Shown here: piece by piece, positions 1-9,290 of the stretch
Layout: each line of letters opens with the position of its first letter
How positions within the stretch are numbered: the first letter of the stretch is position 1
Origin: AP-15 sp963703745
Lineage (GTDB): Bacteria; Pseudomonadota; Alphaproteobacteria; ATCC43930; CGMCC-115725
DNA length: 64,000 bases
Reading direction: 5' to 3'
Assembly: GCA_963703745.1 (NCBI GenBank)
Contig: CAVPFL010000002.1
Coordinates: 186,001-250,000, forward strand
The notes under the pieces: generated by a model
Seen by the model: the letters and a program-made list of their open reading frames with translations, nothing else
Database searches by the model: none
Told to the model about the DNA's origin: nothing
Program-made: the position numbers and the translations under genes

Positions 1-66
1 ATCGACATCTACGGTATCGACAATGCCGGCCTTGCCAACGTCGTCGTGACAAAGTTTTCGTGGTAG
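1..66 (+). CDS. 3' end of an unidentified protein (partial)
   Basis: The first 66 bases read in frame 1 as about 21 residues ending in VVVTKFSW followed by a TAG stop. The rest of the gene lies before the window. The tail is hydrophobic and glycine/asparagine-rich, which might fit a secreted or repeat protein, but this is too little to identify a family. It is called because the frame is open from the window edge and the next gene on the same strand begins just after the stop. Confidence 0.35.
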   Translation: MDIYGIDNAGLANVVVTKFSW

Positions 67-113
67 CATTTAAATCTTGCGTTCGTGGGGAGGCTCAAAG
101 GCGGCAAGGTGGG

Positions 114-3100
114 ATGACAAGAGGACAGGGTCCGCGACAGGCCGAAGTAGCTCGCCCGTCGCCGCGCCGGCGTTCGTCGCCGAGGCGTGGTTCGTCACTC
201 GGGCCTGACAGCCTCCCTGTCGTCGGGCTCGGCGCCTCGGCCGGCGGCCTCGACGCCTTCCGGAGGCTGCTTGTTGCGCTCCCTGCCGGCACCGGCATGG
301 CCTTCATTCTGATCCAGCACCTCGATCCGACGCATGCGAGCATGATGGTCGATTTGCTGACCGGCCACACGCCGATGAAGGTACAGCAGGCGGTCGACGG
401 GATGCAGCTCGAGCGCGAGCATGTCTATCTCATTCCACCGGGTGCCTATCTCTCGATCCAGGCCGGCGCCCTGCGCCTTTCGGAGCCGCGCGAGCGTCAC
501 GGCGCGCGCCTGCCGTTCGACTTCTTCCTGCGCTCGTTGGCGGAAGAGTTGGGCCACCGCGCGATCTGCGTCGTTCTCTCGGGAACCGGCGGCGACGGCA
601 GCCTGGGGCTGAAGGCGGTCAAGGAAAAGGGCGGGCTCGTCATCGCGCAGGATCCAGACGAGGCCGAGTTTGACGGCATGCCGAGGAGTGCGATCATGAC
701 GGGGGCTGTGGACCTCGTGCTCCCGGTAGCGAAGATTCCCGAAACCCTCGCCAAATACGGTCGGCAGCTGGTCCTCAACGGTCAGCGCCGGAAGGGCCCT
801 ACGCCGGACGACCATCCCCCGGACCGGTTGGCCGAGATCATCGATCTTCTGCGCACGAAGACCGCGCACGATTTCGCACTCTACAAGCCGGGCACATTGT
901 TGCGCCGGATCGAGCGGCGGATGGCGCTGGCCGTTGTCGATGACATCGGTGGGTATCTCGACATGCTACGGCAGGATTCGGGTGAGCTCGATCTTCTCGC
1001 CAAAGACCTGCTGATCAATGTGACCAGCTTCTTCCGCGATCCGAAGGCCTTCGAGTTGCTGGCGAAGGAGGTGATCCCTGATCTCGTCCGCCGGCAGACC
1101 TCGGACCGGCCGCTGCGTATCTGGGTGGCCGGGTGCAGCACCGGCGAGGAGACCTATTCCCTCGCCATGCTGTTTCTCGAGGAGATCGCGTCGGCGAAGC
1201 GGAATATTAAGCTGCAGGTCTTCGCCTCGGACGTCGACGAAGATGCGGTCGCTCTCGCCCGCGAGGGACGCTATCCGGAATCGGTCGCGGCCGATGTCTC
1301 GCCGGGGCGGCTTGTCCGCTTCTTTACACAGGAGGAGCACAGCTATCGGGTCGTGCCCGAGCTGCGCGGGGTGGTGGTTTTCACGGTCCAGGATGTATTG
1401 GCCGATCCGCCGTTTTCGCGCCTCGACCTGATCTCCTGTCGTAACCTGCTGATCTACTTGCGCCCCGAGGCGCAGGAGAAGGTTCTTCTGCTGTTCCATT
1501 TCGCGCTCCGCGAGGGCGGCGTTCTGATGCTCGGCAGCTCGGAGTCGGTGGGCAGCCTCGACGACCGGTTTGAGCCAATCTCCAAGACGCAGCGGATCTA
1601 TCGGCAAATCGGCCACAGCCGGCCCGGAGAAGTCGATTTTCCGATCGGTCCGGGAGGGGGAGCCCGAACATTATGGCCGGGACAGACGCGCCCAGCCGCA
1701 GCGCAGGGCTTCAGCGCGCGCGACTTCACGCAACAGCTGCTGCTCGCGAGCTATGCGCCCGCTTCGGTCCTGATCAACCGCAAGCACGAGTGCCTCTATT
1801 TCTCGGGACCGACCGACCGCTATTTGCGGGTAGCCGCAGGCGAGCCCAGCCGCGACCTGTTCGCCATGGCGCGCGAGGGCCTGCGCGACAAGCTCAGAGC
1901 GGTGATCCGCCAAGCGAGCCGGGAGCAAGCGCGCACGATCGTCACGGGCGCCCAGGCGAGCTACGCCGGTAGTGCTGTTGCGATCCGCATCGAGGTCCAT
2001 CCGGTGCAGAGCGAGGGCGAGGAATTGCTGCTGGTCAGCTTCTTCGACGAGCCCGAGGCGAGGCCGGGCCGACCGGCCGAGCCGACGGACGGCCTCTCGC
2101 GGATCGCCGAGCTCGAGCAGGAGCTCGACGCCACCCGCAGGGAGCTGCAGAGCGCCATCCACGAACTCGAGATCGCCAACGAGGAGCAGAAGGCGGTCAA
2201 CCAAGAAGCTATGTCGGCGAACGAGGAGTTTCAGTCCACCAACGAGGAGCTGATGACCTCGCGGGAGGAGCTGCAGTCGCTGAACGAAGAGCTCACCGCC
2301 CTCAACAGTCAGCTTCAGGAGACGCTCGAACGCCAACGCAGCACGTCCAATGATCTGCAGAACATTCTGGACAGCTCTGGCGTCGCGACCTTGTTCCTGG
2401 ACAGCGAGCTCAACATCCGCTTCTTCACGCCGGCGGCCAAATCGCTGTTCCGCGTTATTGCCACCGACATCGGCCGGCCGCTCGCCGACCTGGCCCGGCG
2501 CATTCACGACACTCGCCTGCTCGCGGACGCCGGAATGGTTCTTGTGGGCGACGTGCCGCCGAACCGTGAGGTCGAGGCCGACAACGGAGCGTGGTACACC
2601 CGCCGCATTCTGCCCTACCGCACCCAGGACGCCCGGGTTGCGGGGGTGGTTATCACCTTCGCCGACATATCCGAGAGGAAAACGGCCGAGCAGGCAATCG
2701 AGGCAGCGCGATCCTATTCCGACAGCATCATCAACACCATTCGCCAGCCGCTCGTCGTGCTTGACGATGAGCTTAACGTCATCTCCGCGAGCCGCTCTTT
2801 CTACAGCACCTTTTCGGTCGAGCCCGAGCAGACCGTGGGCCGACAACTCGACGCGGTCGATGATGGCCGCCTCAACATCGCGGTGCTGCGCGGCTTCCTC
2901 GACCGCCTTCGGCTCGGCGAGCGAGTCATCGAGGATCACGAAATCGAGGTCGAGCTGCCACCGCGGGGCATGCGATCGCTGCTCGTGAATGCGCTGGAGA
3001 TTCGCGACGAACCCCTGGCCGCGCGAAAGATCCTACTGGCGATCGAAGACATCACCGAGCGCAAGCATGCGGCGGAGGCGTTGGAGGCTGCCAGGCGGCA

Positions 3101-4892
3101 GGCCGAGCACGCCAATCTCGGCAAATCGCGGTTCCTTGCCGCCGCCAGCCACGACCTGCGCCAGCCGTTGCAGACGATCAGCCTGCTCCAGGAAATATTG
3201 GCGAAGCAGGTCAAGGACGAAACCACCTTGAGGCTGGTAGGCAGACTCGACGAAACCGTGAGCACCATGTCAAACATGTTGGACACGCTCCTCGACATCA
3301 ACCAGCTCGAGGCCGGGACGGTCAGTCGAGAGTTGGTCGATTTTCCGATCAATACAGTGCTCGAGCAACTGCGGACGCAGTTCAGCTTTCACACAGCGGC
3401 GCATGGCCTCGGCTGGCGCGTCGTCCCGAGCGGCCTCAGCGTGCGCAGCGATCCACGCCTGCTCGAGCAGATGATCCGCAACCTGCTCTCGAACGCCGTG
3501 AAATACACCAATAAGGGCAAGATCCTGCTCGGCTGCCGGCGTCGCGGCGACAAGCTGCGCATCGAGGTCTGGGATACCGGGATCGGCGTTCCCGAAGAGC
3601 AACTTCAGGCGATTTTCGAGGAGTTCCATCAGCTCGACAATCCAGCGCGCGAGCGCAGCAAGGGTCTCGGCCTCGGCCTCACCATCGTGGAGCGCCTGGC
3701 AGACCTGCTAGGCCTTGCTGTCGATGTCCGTTCCCGTCCGGGCAAGGGCTCGATGTTTGCCGTCGAGGTACCGCTCGGTCGAGGCGCGCCGCCGTGGCGC
3801 CCTCGGCTCGACCGGAGCGAGGTGAAGGAAAACGTCCACCAGAGCGGCGCAATCCTGGTCGTCGAAGACGATCCTCCGGTGCGTGAGATGCTGGCACTCC
3901 TGCTCGAGAGCGAGGGTCACCGCACGACGACCGCCGAGGATGGGAGAAAGGCGCTGGAGCTGGCGGAGCGAGGGGCGATACGCCCGGATCTCGTCGTCGC
4001 CGACTACAACCTGCCGAAGGGCCTGAACGGCCTCCAGGTCGTCGCCCGCCTGCGGGAGACGCTCGGTCATGAGGTCCCGGCGGTCATCCTCACCGGCGAC
4101 ATCTCGACTGACGCCTTGCGCGAGATCGCCCAGGGCGGCCACCTGCATCTGAACAAGCCGGTGAAGGCGAAGGAGCTGATGGCCTTGGTCCGGCGCTGCC
4201 TCACTGAGGCGCGGCTGCGGGTGCAGGCGAGCACTCAGCAGCCGGCCAAAGTGGCCAGTGGGCCGCGACCGCCGACGATCTTCGTGGTCGACGATGACAG
4301 CACGGTGCGCGCGGCGATGCGCGATCTGCTCCAGCAGAATGGCCGGACGGTCGAGACCTATACCAGTTCCGAGGCGTTCCTTGACGCCTATCGTCCCGGT
4401 AGCGAAGGGTGCCTGCTGGTCGACGCCCGGATGCCCGGGATGGGCGGGCTCGCGCTGCTGCAGCGGCTCAAGGGCGACGGTAGCCGGCTGGTGTCCATCA
4501 TGATCACCGGCCAGGGCGACGTGCCGATGGCGGTCGAGGCGATGAGGGCCGGGGCTGCGGATTTCATCGAGAAGCCGATCCGCCGCACCGAACTATTCGC
4601 CAGCATCGAGCAAGCCCTGGAACACATCCGGGATTCGGGCAAGTTGTCGGTTCGGCAGGAGGCGGCGGCGACGCGCCTCGCGGGTCTGACCGCGCGCCAG
4701 CGCCAGATCATGGAGCTGGTGCTCGCCGGCCATCCCAGCAAGAACATCGCCGCCGACCTCGGCATCAGCCAGCGCACGGTCGAGAACCATCGCGCCGCCG
4801 TCATGAAGAAAACCGGCTCGCATTCGCTTTCGGCGCTGATCCGCCTGGCCCTCGCCTCCGACCCACGCACCGGGTCAGAATCTCCCCGCTGA
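114..4892 (+). CDS. CheB-CheR-PAS-histidine kinase-receiver-FixJ-like fusion protein
   Basis: A giant cytoplasmic signalling protein of about 1592 residues. Numbered from the alternative GTG at 60, the domains are: CheB methylesterase (about 51-235; GASAGGL with the active Ser, IQHLDP with His, GTGGDGS with Asp), CheR methyltransferase (255-515; VTSFFRDP, GCSTGEE, SCRNLLIYL), a long Glu/Gln/Asn-rich coiled coil (683-765), two PAS domains (766-1000), HisKA with SHDLRQP (His near 1031), HATPase (NLLSNAVKYT, DTGIGVP, GLGLGLTIVE), a first receiver (Asp near 1315), then a FixJ/NodW-like receiver (Asp near 1455) with a LuxR-type HTH (1541-1597). It therefore combines adaptation-type enzymes, a kinase and a DNA-binding output on one chain. 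The ATG at 114 is preferred because the GTG at 60 lies inside the end of the previous gene, but neither has a strong ribosome site. Similar CheB/CheR-kinase hybrids are known in Proteobacteria; the ligand is unknown. Confidence 0.9.
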   Translation: MTRGQGPRQAEVARPSPRRRSSPRRGSSLGPDSLPVVGLGASAGGLDAFRRLLVALPAGTGMAFILIQHLDPTHASMMVDLLTGHTPMKVQQAVDGMQLEREHVYLIPPGAYLSIQAGALRLSEPRERHGARLPFDFFLRSLAEELGHRAICVVLSGTGGDGSLGLKAVKEKGGLVIAQDPDEAEFDGMPRSAIMTGAVDLVLPVAKIPETLAKYGRQLVLNGQRRKGPTPDDHPPDRLAEIIDLLRTKTAHDFALYKPGTLLRRIERRMALAVVDDIGGYLDMLRQDSGELDLLAKDLLINVTSFFRDPKAFELLAKEVIPDLVRRQTSDRPLRIWVAGCSTGEETYSLAMLFLEEIASAKRNIKLQVFASDVDEDAVALAREGRYPESVAADVSPGRLVRFFTQEEHSYRVVPELRGVVVFTVQDVLADPPFSRLDLISCRNLLIYLRPEAQEKVLLLFHFALREGGVLMLGSSESVGSLDDRFEPISKTQRIYRQIGHSRPGEVDFPIGPGGGARTLWPGQTRPAAAQGFSARDFTQQLLLASYAPASVLINRKHECLYFSGPTDRYLRVAAGEPSRDLFAMAREGLRDKLRAVIRQASREQARTIVTGAQASYAGSAVAIRIEVHPVQSEGEELLLVSFFDEPEARPGRPAEPTDGLSRIAELEQELDATRRELQSAIHELEIANEEQKAVNQEAMSANEEFQSTNEELMTSREELQSLNEELTALNSQLQETLERQRSTSNDLQNILDSSGVATLFLDSELNIRFFTPAAKSLFRVIATDIGRPLADLARRIHDTRLLADAGMVLVGDVPPNREVEADNGAWYTRRILPYRTQDARVAGVVITFADISERKTAEQAIEAARSYSDSIINTIRQPLVVLDDELNVISASRSFYSTFSVEPEQTVGRQLDAVDDGRLNIAVLRGFLDRLRLGERVIEDHEIEVELPPRGMRSLLVNALEIRDEPLAARKILLAIEDITERKHAAEALEAARRQAEHANLGKSRFLAAASHDLRQPLQTISLLQEILAKQVKDETTLRLVGRLDETVSTMSNMLDTLLDINQLEAGTVSRELVDFPINTVLEQLRTQFSFHTAAHGLGWRVVPSGLSVRSDPRLLEQMIRNLLSNAVKYTNKGKILLGCRRRGDKLRIEVWDTGIGVPEEQLQAIFEEFHQLDNPARERSKGLGLGLTIVERLADLLGLAVDVRSRPGKGSMFAVEVPLGRGAPPWRPRLDRSEVKENVHQSGAILVVEDDPPVREMLALLLESEGHRTTTAEDGRKALELAERGAIRPDLVVADYNLPKGLNGLQVVARLRETLGHEVPAVILTGDISTDALREIAQGGHLHLNKPVKAKELMALVRRCLTEARLRVQASTQQPAKVASGPRPPTIFVVDDDSTVRAAMRDLLQQNGRTVETYTSSEAFLDAYRPGSEGCLLVDARMPGMGGLALLQRLKGDGSRLVSIMITGQGDVPMAVEAMRAGAADFIEKPIRRTELFASIEQALEHIRDSGKLSVRQEAAATRLAGLTARQRQIMELVLAGHPSKNIAADLGISQRTVENHRAAVMKKTGSHSLSALIRLALASDPRTGSESPR

Positions 4893-5123
4893 CCGCGAAC
4901 GCGCTGGGGCCCGTCGAACGGATCCCTGCGCGGCTCTCTCTACAACCGGGACGCGGGTGACTTGCTGTAAGAAGTCGTCATCGGCTCACCCGTCGTAGGT
5001 AGTTTCCGAAGCTACCCGTGATCGGATCTCGCTGGCATGTTCAATAGGTGCGGGCGTCGAAGGGTCGTGCGGGTGGGTTTGAAGATCCTATACCGAAATC
5101 CGCGACGACCCGGCGAGGCCGGC

Positions 5124-5261
5124 ATGAAGCTCGTCCCCGATCAGTCGCAGAGAGCGGCAGAGAAGGAGATCCTGGAAGGATTGGGCTTCACCGTAATCGA
5201 AATTACGCCTGCGCCCCTTCGCTCAGGCGCCCCACCCGGCCGGTCTTTGCCAAGAACGTAG
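5124..5261 (+). CDS. Possible small protein upstream of the ECF sigma gene
   Basis: A 45-residue reading frame starting MKLVPDQSQRAAEKEILEGL and ending 9 bases before the sigma-factor start. Its middle resembles coding sequence (amphipathic helix, then FTVIEI), and a weak GAGG lies 8 bases upstream of the ATG. Its position suggests a small regulator cotranscribed with the sigma factor, but it does not look like NepR and no family is recognised. The reading frame also stays open upstream to a GTG/ATG near 5037. The remaining sequence from 4893 to 5123 shows no gene. Confidence 0.3.
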   Translation: MKLVPDQSQRAAEKEILEGLGFTVIEITPAPLRSGAPPGRSLPRT

Positions 5262-5270
5262 GCGACTAGG

Positions 5271-5864
5271 ATGAACGATTTCGGTCGGCTTCTCGAAAAA
5301 GAAATCCCGCGTCTGCGGCGCTATGCCCGTGCGTTGACCCGTGACGTGTTCCGAGCCGACGATCTCGTCCAGGACACCCTCGTCCGCGCGATTGCCAGGC
5401 AGCATTACTGGCAGTGCGGTACCGATCTCCACGCCTGGCTCTTCACGATAATGCACAACCAGAATGTAAACGGCGTCCGGCGCAGCGTGCGCGAAGGCAT
5501 AGCCGTCGAGTACGACGATGAGTGGCTATTTCCCTCAGCGGCAACCGATCCGATAGGGAGGCTGTCGTTGCGCGATCTCGATCGAGCTCTCGCGCGCATT
5601 TCCGAGGAGCAACGTCGGGTGATTTTGCTAATTGGTCTGGAGGGGACATCGTACCAGGAGGCCGCGACGATCCTCGACGTGCCGGTCGGGACGATCCGTT
5701 CGCGCGTGTTCCGCGGACGCGAGTTGCTTCGCAAGCTGATGGACCGGAGACCTGGAGGCGGCGAGGCGGCGAGCGGTGTGCCTATCACGAGCGGCGTGCC
5801 GAAGGGCCGACGGTTCGGCCCGGAAGGTCGGCCAACTCAGAATTTTTCTCGGGTGTCGACGTAA
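5271..5864 (+). CDS. ECF-family RNA polymerase sigma factor
   Basis: A 197-residue sigma-70 family protein of the small extracytoplasmic-function type. Region 2 lies at about residues 10-75 (RRYARALTRD, ADDLVQDTLVRA), followed by a short linker and region 4 at about 105-165, with the recognition helix in YQEAATILDVPVGTIRSRVF. The length fits the ECF group; the last 30 or so residues (after RRPGGGE) are low-complexity and probably disordered. The ATG is preceded by a weak purine-rich stretch. No recognisable anti-sigma factor gene is adjacent: the upstream neighbour is the CheB/CheR-kinase hybrid, and the downstream gene is unrelated and on the other strand. Control through NepR/PhyR is not suggested by the neighbours. 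The regulon cannot be judged from here. Confidence 0.88.
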   Translation: MNDFGRLLEKEIPRLRRYARALTRDVFRADDLVQDTLVRAIARQHYWQCGTDLHAWLFTIMHNQNVNGVRRSVREGIAVEYDDEWLFPSAATDPIGRLSLRDLDRALARISEEQRRVILLIGLEGTSYQEAATILDVPVGTIRSRVFRGRELLRKLMDRRPGGGEAASGVPITSGVPKGRRFGPEGRPTQNFSRVST

Positions 5865-6029
5865 TCATCGTCCGAGCAGTTTCAGATTCTATCTTGCCTC
5901 AGCTCGCCTCAACTGCTCCCGTCGATGCTCGCGTTGCGGAACTGGCCGAGCATCGCTATTTTCGGCTACCGGCAGTAGACGCCCATGCTGTAGGCCATTC
6001 TTTCCGTCATCTACGCCCCGTAGTAGAAA

Positions 6030-6179
6030 TTGCGGTCCTCCAAGTTAGATCCGCGCCGGCAAACTCGCAGACCGGCTGCTCGACGCGGCGTTGCGCTGAG
6101 TAAAAAGATTGTTGCCGGATTACTCTTGGCCGCTGTGGTGATCTTTTTAGCCTCGGTCATCGGTGGTGTATTTAGGTAA
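6030..6179 (+). CDS. Possible small single-span membrane peptide
   Basis: A 49-codon frame from a TTG at 6030 to a TAA at 6177. The first half is strongly basic (many Arg), and the second half is a clear hydrophobic span (KKIVAGLLLAAVVIFLASV) ending GGVFR. This positive-inside plus one-helix pattern is typical of small membrane proteins, but the start codon is a guess and no ribosome site is evident. The surrounding 5865-6361 region holds no other gene that I can support; long frames there overlap the sigma gene or lack protein-like composition. Confidence 0.28.
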   Translation: MRSSKLDPRRQTRRPAARRGVALSKKIVAGLLLAAVVIFLASVIGGVFR

Positions 6180-6361
6180 ACCGCTCATCCGCGTTATCGT
6201 TGTATTCTCTCGAGACGCCTCATTAGTTGCTTTCTGCTCGACCGCGGCCTGGCCCGCTTGCCGCGGCGGTTACCGAAAGAGCGTCAATTTTACAAATCAA
6301 TCCCCCCTTGGATCATGGTGGTCAAAAGCGCGGCGTTTCCAGATTGGAGGAAGGTGGCGGC

Positions 6362-7000
6362 TCACGATCGGGCCAACACCACCCCATGCAAAATGGCAGC
6401 GTAATGACAGCTCGCCGCGACCAGCACGAAGCTGTGCCATATCACATTGTGAAAAGGCAGCGCGCGCCAGAGATAAAAGACGGTCCCGATAGTATAGAGC
6501 ACGCCGCCGACTCCAATCAAAACCGCCGTCTGAACGTCTACCGAGCTTAGCAGTGGCCTGATCCCCACTAGTATTATCCAGCCTAGAGCCAGGTAAACAA
6601 CGGTAGAAACTTGCTCGACACGATGTGGACAGATCAGCTTCAAGACGGCTCCAGTGACCGCTCCAATCCAAACCGCAGTTGTCATTCCGATCGCCCAAAC
6701 GCCATGTAGTCGGCATGTCGTGAATGGCGTGTAGGTGCCGGCGATCATCAGAAAGATCGCGGCGTGATCAAGTCGACGTAGAAAATCTCGTCCAGACGTG
6801 TCGGAGGCGAGGTTGTAGGCTGCCGAGCAGCCGAGCATCGCCACAAGGCAGATGGCGTAGACGAGGCTCGCAGAGAAAGTCGGTAGGACAGCGACCGCTG
6901 CGGCGATGCTCACCATCATGGCGGCGCCAACTGCTCCCGCTAGGGTTCCCATCAGGTGTATGATGCGGTCTGCCGCGAGTTCGCCGGCTCGATATTTCAT
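6362..7000 (-). CDS. Hemolysin III (HlyIII/PAQR) family membrane protein
   Basis: A 212-residue integral membrane protein with about seven hydrophobic segments. It carries the family signatures: an early HLMG, then SAAYNL, RRLDHAAIFLMIAGTYTPF, and the C-terminal PFHNVIWHSFVLVAASCHY. The conserved His and Asp residues are the presumed metal-site ligands of the PAQR fold. Despite the name, bacterial members are mostly uncharacterised; some are linked to membrane homeostasis. The length matches the family. The gene is flanked on both sides by gene-poor DNA, so no operon partner is evident. The assignment to family is secure, but the function in the cell is not. Confidence 0.88.
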   Translation of the reverse strand: MKYRAGELAADRIIHLMGTLAGAVGAAMMVSIAAAVAVLPTFSASLVYAICLVAMLGCSAAYNLASDTSGRDFLRRLDHAAIFLMIAGTYTPFTTCRLHGVWAIGMTTAVWIGAVTGAVLKLICPHRVEQVSTVVYLALGWIILVGIRPLLSSVDVQTAVLIGVGGVLYTIGTVFYLWRALPFHNVIWHSFVLVAASCHYAAILHGVVLARS

Positions 7001-7646
7001 AGCAGAATCTAGAGGCGCGATTGTCTTAATACCCGCTTGTCTCGCCGGGGATAGGACTAGGCCTGATCGTGGGCAACATCGTCAGCACCACGGGCGAGGT
7101 TTTGGGCTAGAACTCGATCTGGCGCCCAATTTCTAAGAAGTTGCATGGTAGTGGACGCTCAAGTGCCAGCATCCTTCAAAGATGTGGACCAGTTCGAAGC
7201 GACTTTGAGACACTGACGTGTGCGATCTCCATGCACTTCACCGTGAGGGCGCATCACTGTTTGGCCAGCGCGCCGTTTTCGCGATAGTTGCTGGATCATC
7301 ACCGAGAGCGGCGACTTCAGGCGGTAAGCTGTCCAGACGAGAGACATCGGATTCGCCCTCCCGGGCGCCGATCGGCATCGCGCGGGTAGTCAACCCGTGC
7401 TAATGCAGCGCCCGCGGGCGGATAAGACACCGCTCGCCCGCAGTCAACATCCTGATTGGCGGCCAACCGTGATGCTCGGCGGCTGTCACGTTCTGAAATG
7501 GCGGCATGCTGAGGCCGTTGGATGTAAAGTCCGCCTACGCTGAGCTTTTTCGAGCGGCGATCACCCGGCGCCGCCGATTATCGTCGGCCGTGCTTACGCG
7601 CCTGCGGCGAGCGCGCAGCCGCGGTAGTGCGTAACCGGCCCGGCGG
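7001..7646. other. Intergenic stretch without a supportable gene
   Basis: About 650 bases between the hemolysin III start and the transglutaminase stop. Short frames exist on both strands (for example about 60 codons at 7159-7347 minus and 7218-7403 plus, and 35 codons at 7400-7507 minus), but none has a convincing ribosome site or recognisable composition. Small palindromes are visible, such as CGCCCGCGGGCG near 7409-7420. The hemolysin III promoter should lie near 7001-7100. Confidence 0.5.
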
Positions 7647-8462
7647 TCATTGCACCGCTGCGACTTCTTCGGTCACTACCTTAAAGCTGTGGAGCGTGTT
7701 GGGTCCGAAAGTCGTGCTGATCGCGACATCCGCCGCGTCGCGACCACGGGCGATCAGCACCCGGCCGATGCGCGGGATGTTGTTCCGAGCGTCAAAGGTG
7801 TACCACTTGCCGCCGACATAGGCTTCGAACCAGGCCGCGAAATCCATCGGCGCGTCCGAGGCCGGCACGCCGATATCGCCCAGATAGCCGGTGCAGTATC
7901 GCGCAGGAATGTTCATACAGCGACAAAAGGAGACCGCCAGGTGAGCATAATCCCGGCAAACGCCGGTGCGATCGCAGAAGGCTTCCCAAGCCGTCCGGCT
8001 GGCACGCGCGTGTTCGTAGCCAAAGGCGATGTGCTGGTGGACGTAGTCGCAGATGGCCTGGACACGGCCCCAGCCGAGCGGCGCCTTCCCGAACAGCGAC
8101 CAGGCGATCTCGGAGAGCCGGTCGGTCTCGCAATAACGGCTACCCAGCAGGAACACCAAAGCCTCGTCGGGTAGATCCTCAACGGCGCGCTGCTGTGCCT
8201 CGCTGGCGACCAGATCCGGCTCGCCCGTGTCGTCGACAATCCCGCTGGCGGACAGCCGAATCCGGCCGGCCGGCGCCACGATCCGGCTGCACCAGTTGCC
8301 AAAGCCGTCGCGGAAGGCACGGATCGGGATCGACGGGCGGGTGACGAGGTGATCCGGCACCACCATGTCCGAGACGCGCGTGTAGTGGACGTTCAGCATC
8401 AGCAGCATGGGTGTCGGCTGCGGGCAGTCGTAGATCAGTTCGTAGCCCAGCCGAATCTGCAT
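7647..8462 (-). CDS. Transglutaminase-like cysteine protein
   Basis: A 271-residue protein starting at MQIRLGYELIYDC. That start is chosen over an in-frame ATG at 8606 because a GGAAG ribosome site sits just upstream and the extension (rich in Arg/Pro) looks non-coding. An N-terminal beta-rich half is followed by the transglutaminase core: GVCRDYAHLA holds the nucleophilic Cys (about residue 169), and WYTFDARNN holds the acidic residue (about 224). The usual catalytic His position reads DFAAWFEAY, that is Ala where many relatives have His. This family is common in Proteobacteria, often annotated as a transglutaminase or cysteine protease-like protein, and its substrates are unknown. It is the last gene of a minus-strand series that begins with small proteins. 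Confidence 0.85.
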   Translation of the reverse strand: MQIRLGYELIYDCPQPTPMLLMLNVHYTRVSDMVVPDHLVTRPSIPIRAFRDGFGNWCSRIVAPAGRIRLSASGIVDDTGEPDLVASEAQQRAVEDLPDEALVFLLGSRYCETDRLSEIAWSLFGKAPLGWGRVQAICDYVHQHIAFGYEHARASRTAWEAFCDRTGVCRDYAHLAVSFCRCMNIPARYCTGYLGDIGVPASDAPMDFAAWFEAYVGGKWYTFDARNNIPRIGRVLIARGRDAADVAISTTFGPNTLHSFKVVTEEVAAVQ

Positions 8463-8553
8463 TGCTTCTACTTCCGATGTTTGCCGAGTTGGATCATCTC
8501 CGGTCGCGGGTGCGTCTTCAACACCTCCGGCGAACTGGTCACAGCGCCATCTA

Positions 8554-8782
8554 TCAGGCGGGGCGAATTGGCGACGGCGGGCGGCTGGAGGTCTTGTCAA
8601 TGACACCGTAGGTCTTCAGCCCTAAGGCTCGCGCCACCGCCTTCGCCCTTTGTTTTGCCTCTTCCTTGCCCCCAACGAGGAAAACCGAAGGAACGTCCTG
8701 TGATCTTACCGTCGTCACTGCGTTGGGAAATTGTCGCCACCAACCCGTCGCGAGTATCTTCTAGCTTCAGTCGCACGAACAT
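8554..8782 (-). pseudogene. Small protein gene interrupted by a frameshift
   Basis: An excellent ribosome site (AAGGAG, 7-base spacing) precedes an ATG at 8782 that begins MFVRLKLEDTRDG. The frame from that ATG soon becomes Gly/Arg-rich and looks non-coding. The +1 frame over the same DNA reads like a real protein (DVPSVFLVGG, then the helix KEEAKQRAKAVARALGLKTY, then GVIDKTS), ending at a TGA at 8554. The simplest reading is one small gene of about 75 codons with a single indel within about residues 14-30. A sequencing error is equally possible. The helical KEEA segment recalls small stress-associated DUF proteins, but I cannot assign a family. Confidence 0.45.
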
Positions 8783-8991
8783 CTTTGTTCTCCTTTACAG
8801 GCGATCGCCGTCAACATTTCGCGCTCGAAACCTGCACTGCGGAGAACAGGTGCCATCATGTCGTCCGACAGAACGTCATCGAGGTTCGCCTAGTGGCAGA
8901 GACATCCGTCTGGCCGGCGGTTCTCGACCTTGGCTCCATACTGAGTATCCAATATGGTTTTCCCAAGGCCGGGCATCGCAGCCTGGGTTAA

Positions 8992-9231
8992 CTATTTGGG
9001 CATCAGCGCAAAGCCATTTTCGGTAGGTACCGAATTCGGCAGGCGATCGAGGCGGTCCTCCCGAACCATGCGTTCGTGCCCATCCCGTTTGCTCTTGATG
9101 CGATACTGCGGCGTATTGCCCGTCTCGGGATAGAGCCGGACAATCGTGTACTGGCCTTTGGTGGTATCGTCGATAGGCCATTCGGGTGAGAATTCTACGT
9201 TCTGCCCTACTGCAAATTTGTGGTCAGACAT
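8992..9231 (-). CDS. Small hypothetical protein, probable beta-barrel (SH3-like) fold
   Basis: A 79-residue protein starting MSDHKFAVGQNVEF. The pattern KFAVGQNVEFSP, then QYTIVRLYPETG, YRIKSKRDGHERMVRE is a regular series of short beta strands, typical of small SH3-like proteins annotated as hypothetical in many alphaproteobacteria. An AGGGG element lies upstream of the ATG. It stands in a minus-strand run of small proteins (8.5-10.25 kb) that may be coregulated. Function unknown; neither a membrane segment nor a signal peptide is visible. Confidence 0.7.
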   Translation of the reverse strand: MSDHKFAVGQNVEFSPEWPIDDTTKGQYTIVRLYPETGNTPQYRIKSKRDGHERMVREDRLDRLPNSVPTENGFALMPK

Positions 9232-9290
9232 ATAGCCCCTGGAAAGGGTGAGTTCGTTACAAAACCGTGGTCACTGTGTCCAGTGCCGCG

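Noticed and set aside
1671..2939. A 422-codon minus-strand frame within the CheB-CheR fusion gene
   Set aside because: Antisense shadow of a well-supported gene; no domain.
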